This document shows, piece after piece, positions 10,090-21,973 of a stretch of 64,000 nt of DNA (its first letter is position 1; every line of letters begins with the position of its first letter). Source of the DNA: Dendrobium chrysotoxum (taxonomy: Eukaryota > Streptophyta > Magnoliopsida > Asparagales > Orchidaceae). Under the pieces are notes generated by a model. That model ran no database searches and had not been told where the DNA came from. It was given only the letters and a program-made list of their open reading frames with translations. The stretch is taken from NCBI GenBank assembly GCA_019925795.1, contig CM034307.1, positions 19,303,197-19,367,196 on the forward strand, read 5' to 3'. The position numbers were made by a program, and so were the translations under genes.

Positions 10090-12300
10090 TTTGTTCATGG
10101 TATTGTCACAATGAGTACAAGGACCCAATGCCTCCTTAGAATACATAGCACCGCAGCTCGACGTAGTTTAGTCTAAAAACTTCATTAACAATAATGTTGG
10201 TTGTTTATATACTTGTTTACTAATTTAATTTCATGATGACTTACTGAAGCTTTAATGATTTAATGATTTTTCATATTTTAATGCATTAATGAAATGGTCC
10301 ATTTCTTTATTTTTTATTTACATTAATTTCTAGAATTTTTATATCTAAATAAATACTAGACCCAGAGATGAGTTTAATGCCTTTGAGTTTACTGAATTTG
10401 GATTTTTTTTTGGAAAAAGTTATGAATTTTATAAGTTTAGTGCATTTTATATATTAAAATTGACCAAATTATTGACTTTTTGATTTAAAGTGAATTATCA
10501 AATTTTATGATTTTAGCAAATATTTGACCCAAATTTGAGTCCAAAACCATTGAATTTGCTTAATTTAGAGTTTTCTAGAATTAGTTATTAATTATTGAAG
10601 TTTGATGACTTAATGGATTTATTTAATTATTTAAATAGCAATATTTCTTTTTTTTGTACCAAATCAACTCCAAACCTCTTGAAATCTTCCCCAAATGTCA
10701 AGAATGACTCCTAGCGATGATTACAAGTTTTTAAAATTATTTTGGTAGTTTTTATATATTTTTAAATATTTATTTTAATTAATTAGTGAATTATTTAATT
10801 TTTAAAATTAATTTTAATTTTGGATGAATTGATAAGGATTTTATTTTTATTTTATTAAGCTTTTAAGTTTGAGTAATTTGATATATTATATATAATATTT
10901 GGAATTAATTTAAATTTATTATTAAGTTTTAAGATTAAAGGTTAATTATATACATAAATCTTGGGTTTACAAAATGATAAACAAAATGACCCCTAAATGC
11001 AATGAATTTTGAAACATAAATACATGAATATGTATGCTTCAAACCTATTGAATTTGGGCTCATAAATGTATCCCTAAGTGAAGATATCAATCACCAAACC
11101 TAAATGCATCTATAGGTTTGGAGATTTATATTAGGATCTAGACTCAAGAAATTTGGATGAAATCAGTGGCTAACTAACCCTTATATATAAGATAACATTC
11201 AAACTAAAAATCAACCCCAAATTCCATATGGGTTCTTGGTTATGAATTTTTAAATCCATAGGTCAAATAATGACTCATGAATTTAAAAAATTCATTTATA
11301 CTCTTTAGATACTTTTAATTGAGTTGAAAATTTTTGGAGATGTGTTAAACATCTCCAAAAAAACATTCCATCCAATTGAATCCCATAGTGACCAATATTT
11401 TATGAACAATTTAAGAAATACCCCAAGATGTTTTTCTATAATTATGACTAATACATTGTATATCATGATCTAAAACCATGGGGGATTGATAGTGCTCCTC
11501 ATACTGAATCCATAAAGTCTAAGAATGTGCAATTTGAATAAGTAGAAGAGGAGATATGAATTTTCAAAGATCTACTAATTTGTTGGTGAAATTAAATCCC
11601 TAATTACACTGTCAGATTCCCTTTCCATACGGTGTGCTCTGATTGATCACCCAAATCATTAGTGCATTAACAGTATAAAAGAGGGATTGTTGTGAACTAT
11701 TGAATCAAGATCAAGCAGTTTGGATGTAAATCGTCAAAATTGTGGGATTGAAGTATGAAATGAGATATGACAAAATTAGGATCATCATTTAAAATAAATG
11801 ATCCAAATTTCATCTTCAACCTCCCATTCAACATAATGGTCATAGGCATATTCAGGCCAGATCCTGAAGATCGGCTAGATGAATTTAGTTTAAACTTTAC
11901 ATACAACATCAGTAGAATGAGAACCTTCAATGTAATGGTATGAACTATGTAAATTGAACATTTCTTTCACACTTGCCTAGACATAGCTAAGAAGGATTTT
12001 GGGAATGGAGGATTACTTGATATAAAGCTCTTATTCCATTGACCTTCCTTTAAGCACGATCGACTTGACCCTTGGAACGTTTCTTCTCAAGAAGTCATGA
12101 GACGAGGATGAATGGGTTGGATGTTAAGTTATCATGGTGGAAACCTCACCAGAGCTCACTTGGCTCCACCTCAAGACCTCACACAGATAGCTGGAAAATG
12201 AAGAAAAGGATACTCTTTCATTTTGGATGCTAAATCAAATTCGATATTGAACCTTACTTTAAAGAAATTCAGGGGTATTTATAGGTTTTTAAAATGTACT
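10090..12300 (-). mobile_element. Tat-family LTR, 5' portion retained (minus strand, diverged)
   Basis: The left end carries, in reverse complement, the CAGCTCGA..CTCCTTAGGA module seen at 18985-19050 and 19160-19230. Rightward it follows the same order as 43500-45800: the ATTTTTATATCTAAATAAATACTAGACC block, the hairpin at 11331-11361 (counterpart of 44621-44639), and a TTGATGACTT-like block near 12070-12130. The copy is much more diverged than the pair at 41-59 kb. The LTR/UTR edge near 12300 is approximate. No coding sequence. Confidence 0.6.
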
Positions 12301-12539
12301 TAGATAGGATTTTAGTTCTATTCCGGCCTTCTCCGGTGGCAGAGTCAGGTCATGCAAGCTCTAGAGGGTTTAGTGAAGATGTTTTGAAGCTTTGAGGGGT
12401 TTAGTTGGCCTAGATTGCAAGAAGATGGCTGGACTTGACAACGATAGGCTGTCAGCTGAGGGTGCAAGCCTCTTGAAATGTTTTTGAACTTTATTTAATT
12501 TCCACCTAGACTTGGGCATATCAGGCATGCAAGATAGTT

Positions 12540-13230
12540 TAGTTTGGGTACTTTGAGTGTCATTGAATTAGCTTAATGAGTCAACTTAGGTTAGTCACAG
12601 GGTTAGGCTGACCAGGGAAGATGTAATGAGCCATAGGGAATGCAATGGAAGTGCTTGCTTAGGTCCACAGTCTAATTTTAGATTGGGTCTGATGCATAGT
12701 GATTTGGATCACTTGGGTCAAGCTACGTGGCAAATCTAAGTGGACTTAATGCATGGGTCACCTAGGGTTAGCTTTGAGGGATCCAATGGATAGCAAAGTT
12801 GACTCATGGGTTTAATCAAGCCTTGGTTGATAAAAATGCAAAGGATTTCAATGTATGCAAGCTTAGTCAACCTTAGTTTACTTGGTCAACGAAGTTGACT
12901 AATGGGTTGTGGTTTGGTTCAAACCATTCCAAATGATGAGTTGGACACATTATATTAAGTTCCATGCAATGACAAAGTTCAAATGTAATGAGATGCTGCT
13001 TTAGGGTTCAATGGCTCTATATGGTCAACCTAGGTTGACTTATTCAACCAAGGTTGATCATAACTTGGTTTTTGGTTTAGTGCATGTCAACTGTTATTCT
13101 AATATTTTTGTGGAAGGTTGTATGGTCTAATTTGATTGAGCCATGTTGAGGTTTAAAAAAAATTCAATTTTCAAAGCATAAGATTTAGGGTTTTATGGTC
13201 AACCATGGCTCAATATTAATTAAATGTATC
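12540..13230 (-). repeat. TTGAC/GTCAA-rich segment of the Tat 3' UTR
   Basis: Many TTGACT, TTGACC and GTCAAC words occur on both strands, for example at 12585, 12850, 12890 and 13020-13060. The TTGAC[CT] core is the plant W-box bound by WRKY factors. The same kind of segment occupies the same place in the Tat copies at 32760-33560 and 46370-47160. I cannot tell whether it works as a regulatory site. Confidence 0.6.
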
Positions 13231-13279
13231 ATGCCAATGATGATGATCATGATCAATGAATTTAGAATAGCCTCTAAGC

Positions 13280-14065
13280 AAAAAAAAAATACAAGAAACC
13301 ACTGTAAATATTTGAAGGTTTTGTAGTCTATGAAAATGCTTTGAGTGTTAAGGGTTAGGGATCTTGAAATGACTTCAAGTTGATGTGGTTAATTGCAGAT
13401 ACATGCCTAATCAATATGCAAGTGATAGATCAGGAATCCAAGATCATTTGGCCAGGCTTCAAGGCAATGAAAATTTCTCCTAAAATAGGTTATGGACGAA
13501 GGGGTTTTGGGTTTAGTTCTAACACTGAATTTTGGAGTTTGGAGTTTGCAATAGGTTTAGTCACTAAATTGGATTTAGAATTGATTTAGATAATAATTTG
13601 GGAGGATTTAGGGTTTACAATATTCAAATCATTAACAATTAACTATGATCATTAGTGATTAAACAAATGGTTAGCTAACTTTTACTTGGGATTGTCAGCT
13701 AATGGATTTAATGCGTAATTTAGATTTAAGTTTTGAATATATTAAAGAAGATCAATGATTGAGGAAATTTTTATTTTATAATGATCATATTGCTGACAAT
13801 CATTTGGTGATTATCAGGTGAGAGATCAAATGATCATATGACAGTCATCACTGATTGTCAAGTGATGATTTTTATATGTCAATGATTAAGGTACTATACT
13901 AATGCACAATATAGAGTTTAATTTAAAGTTTGAAGTATGGTTCAATGATTGATGCTTGGAGATTAAATATTTATTTAGGTCATTAACCTCATCCAAAATT
14001 GAGGTCAACCAATGGACCCCCAAAATATGTGATGAACTAGAAAAATAAATCACACGTATTGGTGT
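13280..14065 (-). other. Conserved 3' UTR blocks of a Tat element
   Basis: 13300-13450 matches 47250-47390 (TAAATATTTGAAGGTTTT, then CATGCCTAATCAATATGCA against CATGTCCCATCAGTATGCG). 13985-14065 matches 48225-48320, and its reverse complement matches 32130-32240. That block holds a short stem (ACCTCA / TGAGGT), then GGACCCC and AATATGTG. The tandem array begins just to the right in this copy. No coding sequence. A long plus-strand frame at 13380-13589 has no recognisable product. Confidence 0.62.
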
Positions 14066-14089
14066 TAACCAAAGAGATCAATTGAATCC

Positions 14090-15800
14090 AGGATATTATT
14101 TGATATTTAGACTTAACTATGGATGAATTTGTATTTGACTAGGATAGAATATCCTAAATAAGTGGATTTAGAATCTGAATGAGATAGCGACTCTCAAATA
14201 GATGAGGTTTATGCTTAACTAGGATATCATATCCTAGATAAGTGGATTTAGAATTTGAATGAGATAGAGGCTTTCAAATAGATGAGGTTTATACTTGACT
14301 AGGACAATATCTTCTAGACAAGTAGATTTAGAATCTGAATGACATAGTGGATCTCAAAAGAATGAGATTTATACTTGAGTAGGATATCATCTCCCTGACA
14401 AGAAAGATTGAAATCTGAATGAGATGGTAGCTCTCAAACAGATGAATTTATACTTGGCTAGGATAGAATCGCCTAGACAAGAAAGATTGAAATTTGAATG
14501 ACATAGAGGCTCTCAAATAGTTGAAATTTATACCTGACTAGGATAGAATCTTATAGAAAAAAATATTAAAATCTGAATGAGATAGCAACTCTCAAATAGA
14601 TAGATTTAAACTTGACTAGAATAGCATCTCCTATACAAGAAATATTGAAATTTGAATAACATAATAGCTCTGAATTAGATGAAATTTATATATGACTAGG
14701 ATAGCATCTCTTAGGCAAGAAAGATTTAAATTTTATTGAGATAGTGGCTCTCAAATAGATGATATTTATACTTGACTAAGATAGATCTTCTAGAAAAGAA
14801 GGATTGAAATCTAAATGAGATAGCGGCTCTCAAATAGATGAAATTTATTCTTGATAAGGATAGCATCTCCTAGAGAAGAAAGATTAAAATTTAAATGAGA
14901 TAGCAGCTCTCAAATAAATAAGATTTATGCCTAATTAGGATAGCATCTCTAGATAGGAAAGATTGAAATTTGAATGAGATAGTGGCTTTCAAATAGATAA
15001 ATTTAAACTTAATTAAGATAGTATCTCCTAGACAAGAAAGAATGAAATCTAAATGAGATAGCAGCTCTCAAATGGATGAAATTTATACCTAAAAAGGATA
15101 GCATCTCTTAGATAAGAAAGATTGAAATCTGAATGAGATAGAGGCTCTCAAATAGATAAGATTTATACTTGATTAGGATAGATCTCTTAGATAATAATGA
15201 TTAAAATCTAAATGAGATAGAGACTCTCAGATAGATGAGATTTATACTTGACTAGGATAGCATCTCCTAGACAAGAAAGATTGAAATATGAATGAAATTG
15301 TAGCTCTCAAACATATAGATTTAAACTTGACTAGGGTAGTATCTCCTAAACAAGTGGATATTAAAATCATGATGGGATAGCATCTCCCAAAAAAATGAAT
15401 TTAAACTTAAATAGGATAGTATTTCTTAGATAAGAAAGAATAAAATTTGAATGAGATAGTGGCTCTCAAATAGATAGATTTAAACTTAACTAAGATAGCG
15501 TCTCCTAGACAAGTGAATATTGAAATCTTGATGGGATAACGTCAACCAAATAGATGGATTTAAACTTGACTAAGATAGTATCTCCTAGATAAGAAAGATT
15601 GAAATGTTAAAAAGATAGTGGCTCTTAGATAGATGAGATTTATGGTTGACTAGCACAGTGTCTCCTGGACAAGAAAGATTAAAATTTGAATGAGATAGTG
15701 TCTCTCAAATAGATAGATTTAAGCTTGTTTAGGATAGAGTCTCCTAGAAAAGTGGATATTGAAATCTGGATGGGTTAAAATCTCCCAAATAGATGAATTT
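14090..15800 (-). repeat. 80-bp dimeric tandem array built of hairpin half-units (Tat 3' UTR)
   Basis: About 21 units of 80 bp; GAATCTGAAT/GAATTTGAAT recurs at 14171, 14251, 14331 and 14411. Each unit is a dimer of two 40-bp halves sharing a TAGC-loop. One half is TGAGA-tagcgac-TCTCA (14180-14196); the other is CTAGGA...TCCTAG, perfect over nine pairs at 14219-14237 (CTAGGATAT c ATATCCTAG). A third form, TGGGA-tagcatc-TCCCA, occurs at 15373-15389. So the arms vary but stay complementary. The array occupies the UTR position held by different monomers in the other Tat copies. Confidence 0.88.
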
Positions 15801-16009
15801 AAACTATAATGAAGCTTATAACATATCACAATATGTTTTGTAGTTTAATGACATTCAGGGAATCTAAAACTTATAAATATTAATATGAACTTCACATCCA
15901 ATCATATCTTCTGGATCTAGTTTCTCTTAAAAATTTCTATACATTCAAGCAAGTACATAAAATAAAATGGCAGGAAAATTTTATTTATTATTAAAATTTT
16001 CCTATAAAG
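15801..16009. other. Short AT-rich junction, nothing recognisable
   Basis: Lies between the tandem array and the next copia LTR fragment. A perfect GGAAAATTTTA-like inverted sequence (about 15970-16000) is the only local structure seen. Confidence 0.4.
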
Positions 16010-16395
16010 ATGTTTGCTCGCTTGGTGATCATGCACACACACACTCAGGGGAGTGAGATTAAGCCAAAACCAGAAGTTTAATTTTTGGACTAATCATCAT
16101 GGATGATTTATATTGTCCTGGACTATCCTGGATGATCCAATACAATCTCAAAATCCTAGCCTCCATAATAATTCAGACAAGATTTCAAGTTTTAGTTTTT
16201 GAATAAATCATCTAGTGTGATATACAGATCATCAAGGATGATCAGAATATCAAATTATGCATATTTGATTAAATAATCACAAGATTAATATAGGAAACAT
16301 TATCATAGATCGTTCAGTACAGTATGGATCTTTCGGGATGATTAGACCAAAATTTGAAACTTGAAATCTTGCCTGAATTAGTCCCGGGTCCTTTG
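16010..16395 (+). mobile_element. SIRE-like copia LTR fragment containing a fold-back
   Basis: 16010-16230 matches 17535-17720 in the same orientation ('CTTGGTGATCATGCACACAC', then AGTGAGATT and the palindrome cluster). From about 16235 to 16380 the sequence is instead the reverse complement of 17686-17830. This makes an inverted repeat with arms 16170-16230 and 16320-16380 and a loop of about 90 bases. Part of the LTR has therefore been inverted or copied back on itself. Confidence 0.7.
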
Positions 16396-17274
16396 ACACC
16401 AAAGTTAGATTAGGTTTACTTTAGTCCTTAAAATTACAGAAAGGAAGTTTGTTTGTAAAAAGAAAAGAGACACAAAATGAGCCCAAAGCTGAAAAGATGC
16501 GCAATGTCGCCAAAATGAAAAATCAAAAGATGCACAATGTTGCCAAAATGAAAAGATAAAAAAGTGTATCAAAAGATGCGCAAAGTGCGCCAAAAACTAA
16601 TAAAGAGGCACAAAATAAGTCCACAATGAGTTAGCTTATCTTTCTTGTACTTCTTAAATCTTAAGAAAACCCTTATATCTGTTGATATTTTTGATACTTG
16701 AGTTTGAAAATCATGATTTTAGATTCACCTTCTTGCCTTAATCTTCTATTAGATATATTTCATGAAAGGAGTTTTTAAAAGATTATTGTTTCCTTCTCTA
16801 ATTTGTTCTTTGATTTAGATATTTGCTTTAAAGAATTGTTTAGCCCTTAAGGAACCTGAGTTTGGATTAACAATTTCTGATTATCTCACCTTTCTGAGAT
16901 TATGCGTGATCAATACAAGCCTTACTATATTTTTGAATAAAATTAAGAGGTAACTTTTTCATTCCAAGAAAATTTTGATATTTCAAACTGAGTCTTCTAA
17001 AACCTTTTCACCAGATCAAGGACCATTTTGATCTTTTAGTCTATTTTTTCTGTTTTATTTCTCTATACTCCTCTTTCTTTTGATAATGTCAAAGGGGAGA
17101 ATATATTGTTGTATTTGTGTTATATTTGAACGTACTATTATTTTTTTTATTATATTTGGTTGTTTTATTTTATTTTTTTAAATAAAAATTATAAAACAAA
17201 AAAAGAAAATTTTGTTTTAAATTAGAAGAAAATTCTTTTTGTTTGTAAATTCAACCAGTAATATTTGTCATCAT
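16396..17274 (+). other. Copia 3' non-coding region (env-like region absent)
   Basis: No frame with a recognisable product. 16480-16610 has several copies of a short unit around AAAAGATGCGCAA-GT-GCCAAAA, which recurs in reverse complement at 51290-51440. An incomplete polypurine-like AAAGGGGAGA (17091-17100) is followed by TTGT 6 bases later. The region leads directly into the real polypurine tract at 17275, so it is probably the terminal part of the copia whose LTR starts at 17290. Confidence 0.5.
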
Positions 17275-17288
17275 AAAAAAGGGGGAGA
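17275..17288 (+). other. Polypurine tract of SIRE-like copia
   Basis: AAAAAAGGGGGAGA, then T and the LTR start TGTTGTGACTC at 17290. This is the usual polypurine tract and junction of SIRE/Maximus elements. Confidence 0.88.
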
Positions 17289-17289
17289 T

Positions 17290-18235
17290 TGTTGTGACTC
17301 GGGCTCACGAGTTTATGTTTTGATGATAAAAAATATTGTGGATCACATCATTATGTCTCCTAATATTTTCAATGTATATTTATTTGTGTGTATACTAACA
17401 TTTTACGAATACCTTGCACCAACAAATGAAGAATCAGAGCTCTAGATTGGGTAGAATAGGTTATGTTGTAAAAAGTTTGTAATATTCATTGATGTAATTT
17501 TTGATTTCTTGAGTTGAGTCCTCTAAAGGTGTTTTCTAGCTTGGTGATCATGCACACACACACACTCAGGGGAGTGAGATTGAGCCAAAACTAGAAGTTC
17601 AATTTTTGGACTAATCATCCTGGATGATTTATTTCATCCTGGACGATCCAAAACGATCTCAAAACCCTAGCTTCCATAATAATTTAGGCATGATTTCAAG
17701 TTTCAATTTTTGGTCTAGTCATCCATGAAGATCTATATCGTACTGAACGATCTATGATAATGTTGCCTAAATTAATCCTGTGATTATTCAATCAAATATG
17801 CATAATTTGATATTCTGATCATTTTTTATTATCTGTATGTCATACTGGACAATTTGTTCAAAATTTGTACTGATCATCTTGGACTATCCTGATATCGTCC
17901 AGGACTATCAGGTCAAATTCTGTACATCGTCATGGACGATCCTGCGATCATCCTGGATGATCTTTGGTGGCAGAATTGAGTTTTTTGGTTTTTTTGGAGC
18001 TGTCTTTTTAAGAACATCTTACTGGATGATCTTGCGATCGTCCTAGATGATCTTTGCTACTAGAACTGATTTGGAAGGGTTTTTGGAGCTCTATATTTAA
18101 GCTTTCTCAAGGCACTTGATAAGTGTCTTTAGCAGCCATTGAGTCTTCATTTCTTTTATAGAAAATTTGAAGAGAGAGCTTGAAAGGAAGAGTGGAAAGG
18201 GTGGAGTTTGAGAGGAGAGATGAGCCTTGGAAGGC
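17290..18235 (+). mobile_element. SIRE-like copia 3' LTR, right end missing
   Basis: Starts TGTTGTGAC after the polypurine tract. It carries 'TTTTGATGATAAAAAATATTG' (17318), 'TTGGTGATCATGCACACACA' (17541), the cluster of ATCRTCC-GGAYGAT near-palindromes (17600-18060), a plausible TATA box, CTATATTTAAG (18091-18101), and a GA-rich leader (18160-18220). Compared with 59466-61274 it lacks the last 600 bases, because Tat LTR sequence begins at about 18236. Either the Tat LTR cut it or a deletion joined the two. Confidence 0.75.
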
Positions 18236-18984
18236 ATGCACCCAGTAGAGGTGAATTTCAAACCTATAAACATAGTGACATCACAAACCTTAAGTTTCAA
18301 TTTTGCTTAATTTGGAGGTCATTAGGTTAGAAAATTAACCAAATCAAGAATCAGCCTTTTTAAGGAGCCATAAAACTTCCAAAAAAAAAATCCAAAATAA
18401 TTAAAAATTTACAAATAATACCTTAAATTATTCATAATTAAATCCTCTATTTTAGAAAAGTAAAAGTCCCTTTACTAGACTGCAAAATTGAGCTTAATTT
18501 AATAATTATGGAAAACTAATAATTAATTAAAATAAATATATAAAAATAGTTAAAAATACTAAATAAATTCCAAACCCATGAAAACACTTTTACAGGTCAT
18601 TCCTGACCTTTAGGAGTGATTTCAAGAAATTTGGAATGAGTTTGGTGCAAAAATTATAAATCCTCCTTAATTTAGGAATTAAATAATTCAATTAAATACC
18701 AAAACTTCAAAAATTTATAATTAATTCTAGAAAAATCCAAATTGGGCAAACATCAAGGCAATGGACTTTCTAGGGTCTAATATTTATAAAAAATATCAAA
18801 ATTCTATAACTCAATCAAAATAAAAAAGTTAAAATTAGAACCTTCTTTTAATGAATTAAATTAATTTATAAAATCTAAAAACTAAACAAATTATAAACTC
18901 CAGCAAACCATTAATCCAATTAGTAAAATCAGACAACCAACCTCAAAATATACAACAAACACTCCATTCATGAAGTTTTTAAGA

Positions 18985-19230
18985 TAGACTACCTCGAGCT
19001 GCAGGGATATGTGTCCTAAGGAGGCCTAATTCCTTGAGCCTGTTGTGACAAAGCCACTAATAGAACCAATAAAGTGCAAAACTATGAAACTAACTAATCA
19101 TTAATTAGTTAACCAAAATTAAATCATTTAATATAACTACATCAATCAGATTTTTAGGATGCACTACCTCAAGCTGTGGGACTACGTGTCCTAAGGAGGC
19201 CTGATTCCTTGAGCCTATTGTGACAACACC
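18985..19230 (+). repeat. Duplicated 70-bp LTR module
   Basis: A module starting CTACCTC(G/A)AGCTG and containing GTGTCCTAAGGAGGCC and CCTTGAGCCT occurs twice, about 175 bases apart (18985-19050, 19163-19230). It recurs twice in the 3' LTR (35925-35990, 36095-36165) and once in reverse at 10110-10170. I do not see it in the 41-59 kb LTRs, so it marks a subfamily. Confidence 0.75.
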
Positions 19231-21605
19231 ACAAATCAATTGATGGAAAACAAAAAAATTATTAATCTAATAAGTTAATTCAGAAACTAATTAAATTAAA
19301 AATCACCAACCCATAATTTTGGCCAATTAAATCAATTAAATAATATTAGTTACTACTGGGTAACACGGGCCTACGAGGCTATTAACTTAGCCCCATGGAA
19401 GGTGAAATAAACCTCACAGCCCTAGTGTAAATAAAGATAGTAATCACTCAACACTTAAAATTTAATCTAAAATGAACATTAAAACACTAATTCTTAAATT
19501 TAAATTAAAATCACCTTTGACTCACGATAAATAAATTAAAATACTAAAAAATTCAACATCTACCCAACATATGACACATTTAAGCCACACAGCCTGATGC
19601 ACACACTTTGCATGGTTTGTTAGGACAACCACTTCTAATTTTAGGTTAGGCTGGTGTTCTTTCTTTTTCTTCTGCTTGTGCACCGAGGTTTTTTAAGGAT
19701 TTTATTGCATGCTGGTTGTAATGAATTGATTGATGTGATGCCTATAAATATGCTGACTTCTATTATGTTATCTATGAATTAATGTGATGAGTGCTAGATT
19801 TCTCTTAGGTTAGGGCGATATGGATGCTAACAGGATTTTTTATAGGTGGCATGCTCATGTAGGGCTATAAAATAGGGGGGCTAAATTAAAATTTTATTAA
19901 TGAATTTTCTACAAGTGGTTAAAATTGTTAAGCCCCACCTAAAAATAAAAGAGCATGGCCAAGTGAAATTATATAACTACTTGGGATTGTTTTGATGATT
20001 TTGATTATAACTGCTTAGGATAACATACAGGTTATCTAGATTCTTTTAAATTTTTTATATGTATTTTAAACTATTGAGTTGGGAAAGTTAATTTTAAATG
20101 GGATATTACCCATCCAATTTACAGTCTAAAGAGAAGGGAAACATCCCTTAGGGAGAGTTCTTTTCATTTGGGGATTCAAATTAGAATTATTTGAAAATCT
20201 AAAGAGGAAAGAAATATCCCTATGGGGAGGAGTTTTTTTAATTTGGATACTTAGACCTGATGAATCCAAGGAGATCATAGAAGAGAGGAACATAGAAATG
20301 AAGACTTCAAAAATATCCTATTTTAAAATGACCTATATCACTCATAGGACTAAAAATCGAGTTATTGTCAGTGGTACTCGGTCACTTTTAATTTTTATAG
20401 ACCCTGGGTTATAATTACGTGGCATTTGTCACAGGCTTTTATATTCACTTAGTATATTTTGATTATATGATTTTATTGTTATATTTACTTCTATATATTA
20501 TGAGTTTAGTAATATTTCTTGGTTTCTTACTCTTGCATGCCACTTTTATTTTAGTCTGCATGTTGTCAGGCTTTTTAAGGACTAAAATTTTTCTACTCAC
20601 AATTACATAAAAAAAATTTATGACAGCATAGAAAGATAAACGATTTTAAGAAGTAAGATCGGACTCACTAAGGGTCTCATGCATGCATATTATACCTTCT
20701 CTCCCTTGTTAGGCACCTCCCCACCTGTAGGTTGTAGCAGACCACCTATCCTATTAGGGTGCAGCTCTATCTATGGGGTATTATGAAATCTCTAGGAAAA
20801 AATCTATTTTCTGAGCCAAAATTTTAAACTACTTCATATAATTTATGCATATAAGGTCAATCAGCATGCATTGCATTAGAAATTAATTAAAGAATTAAAT
20901 CTTTAATTGTTTCGAGCATAATCACTTTAGATAAGTAAAGGGGGCCACTTAAGACATTCTCTAGACATTGGCCCCAGTTCCTCAAAACACAAATAATAAC
21001 CCTACCTATTTTTCCAAAAAGACTGGCTCATGGTGTTGAAGTGTTAGGTGGTTAGCTGGCTCCCCAATCCAGGCCAGGATAAGTCCATATTTGCATATCA
21101 TTAGCTAGGTTTAGGTTACCTTGGTTTGGTGCCTAAACTATATTTAGGATTCAGGGTGGACCCAAAATATGAAGTCCCCAATTTTAGGAATATAATCCTA
21201 ACATTCTAATAAAAGGACAACCTGAATTAAAATTTTCTCTAAACCAAAATATAAAGCCAAATACATAGGATAAATAGGGATATTTTTGAATTATTTCAAA
21301 ATCCTAAGACACCTCCTACCATTCGTCCATTAGCCTACAAGAATAAGTGTTCAAAATTTGATCCAATCCCTATTGAAATTCCAACCTCACTTCTTTCGTA
21401 TCACTCTTAGAAAATTCTGAAAGAAAATTCTTCTACTATTTCAATCAAGAGTATTCGTAGGAAACTCAAAGCTCCTATGATGTAATTAACTATGAAGAGT
21501 TGCCTTCATAGGAGATTTATGACCCCAAATCAATTTAAAAATTAATCAATTCTCTTTAGGAAAATTAAAATCAAAGATGACCATTATCATCATATTCAAA
21601 TGATA

Positions 21606-21654
21606 GATAATAAATGATATCTTCTTTCCTTGGGAAGATATATCATTTATTATC
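21606..21654 (+). other. Hairpin near the LTR end
   Basis: GATAATAAATGATATCTTC (21606-21624) pairs with 21634-21654 across a 9-base loop, with one 2-base bulge. The 3' LTR keeps it (37162-37177 with 37187-37204). A second hairpin follows about 200 bases on in the 3' LTR (37370-37385 with 37392-37406). Possible R-region or polyadenylation structure. Confidence 0.7.
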
Positions 21655-21954
21655 ATGACTTTGATAGTGAAATTAATGATATTATATCTAGACTATTATA
21701 GCTAAATACTAAATCGAACATCATTTTGACCCTTCGAGTCATGAGTAGTTCCTTCTTGAATTTGACTAGGAAAATCAGGATGAAGCTTACAGTTTTGTTA
21801 TTTGAACCCATTGCAGAATTATATTTCCACCTTCTAATATGATAAATCATTCATAATGATGTGTTTGACTTCAAAATTAAAATTTTAGAAGTTAAATTTT
21901 CCAAAATAAATTATAATCCAATTTCTTTACATCTTTCCAAAGAAAAAACAAAAG

Positions 21955-21973
21955 TGTCAACTATGTTGGGGAG
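21955..21973 (+). other. Tat-type primer-binding site
   Basis: TGTCAACTATGTTGGGGAG follows the LTR end by four bases. With TGGCAACTTCGTTAGGGAC in the 41-59 kb element it resembles the TGGCGACTC-C/T-G--GGGGA site of Tat/Ogre elements, as I recall that family. Both copies carry transitions. Confidence 0.65.

Larger units (their letters stand above)
18236..21950 (+). mobile_element. Tat element C: 5' LTR (first part missing)
   Basis: Matches the 3' LTR from 35155 onward (AAACCTATAAAC, GAGGTCATTAGGT, CTTTTTAAGGAGCC). It lacks about 1.4 kb that the 3' LTR has before that point. It ends in AACA at 21950, with the primer site five bases on. The terminal 1.3 kb matches 1-1312. Near the end a 19-base arm at 21606-21624 pairs with 21634-21654. 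The equivalent of 19800-21145 is deleted from the 3' LTR. No coding sequence. Confidence 0.8.

Noticed and set aside
14090..15800. CRISPR-like regular repeat
   Set aside because: The units are directly adjacent with no unique spacers, and the context is a plant retrotransposon UTR; it is a satellite-like array.
17091..17100. AAAGGGGAGA as the copia polypurine tract
   Set aside because: No LTR start follows that matches other copies; the tract at 17275-17288 is followed by a clear LTR start.
20419..20610. Hydrophobic 63-codon frame resembling a small membrane protein
   Set aside because: Inside the Tat LTR, T-rich sequence, and the frame is not kept in other LTR copies.
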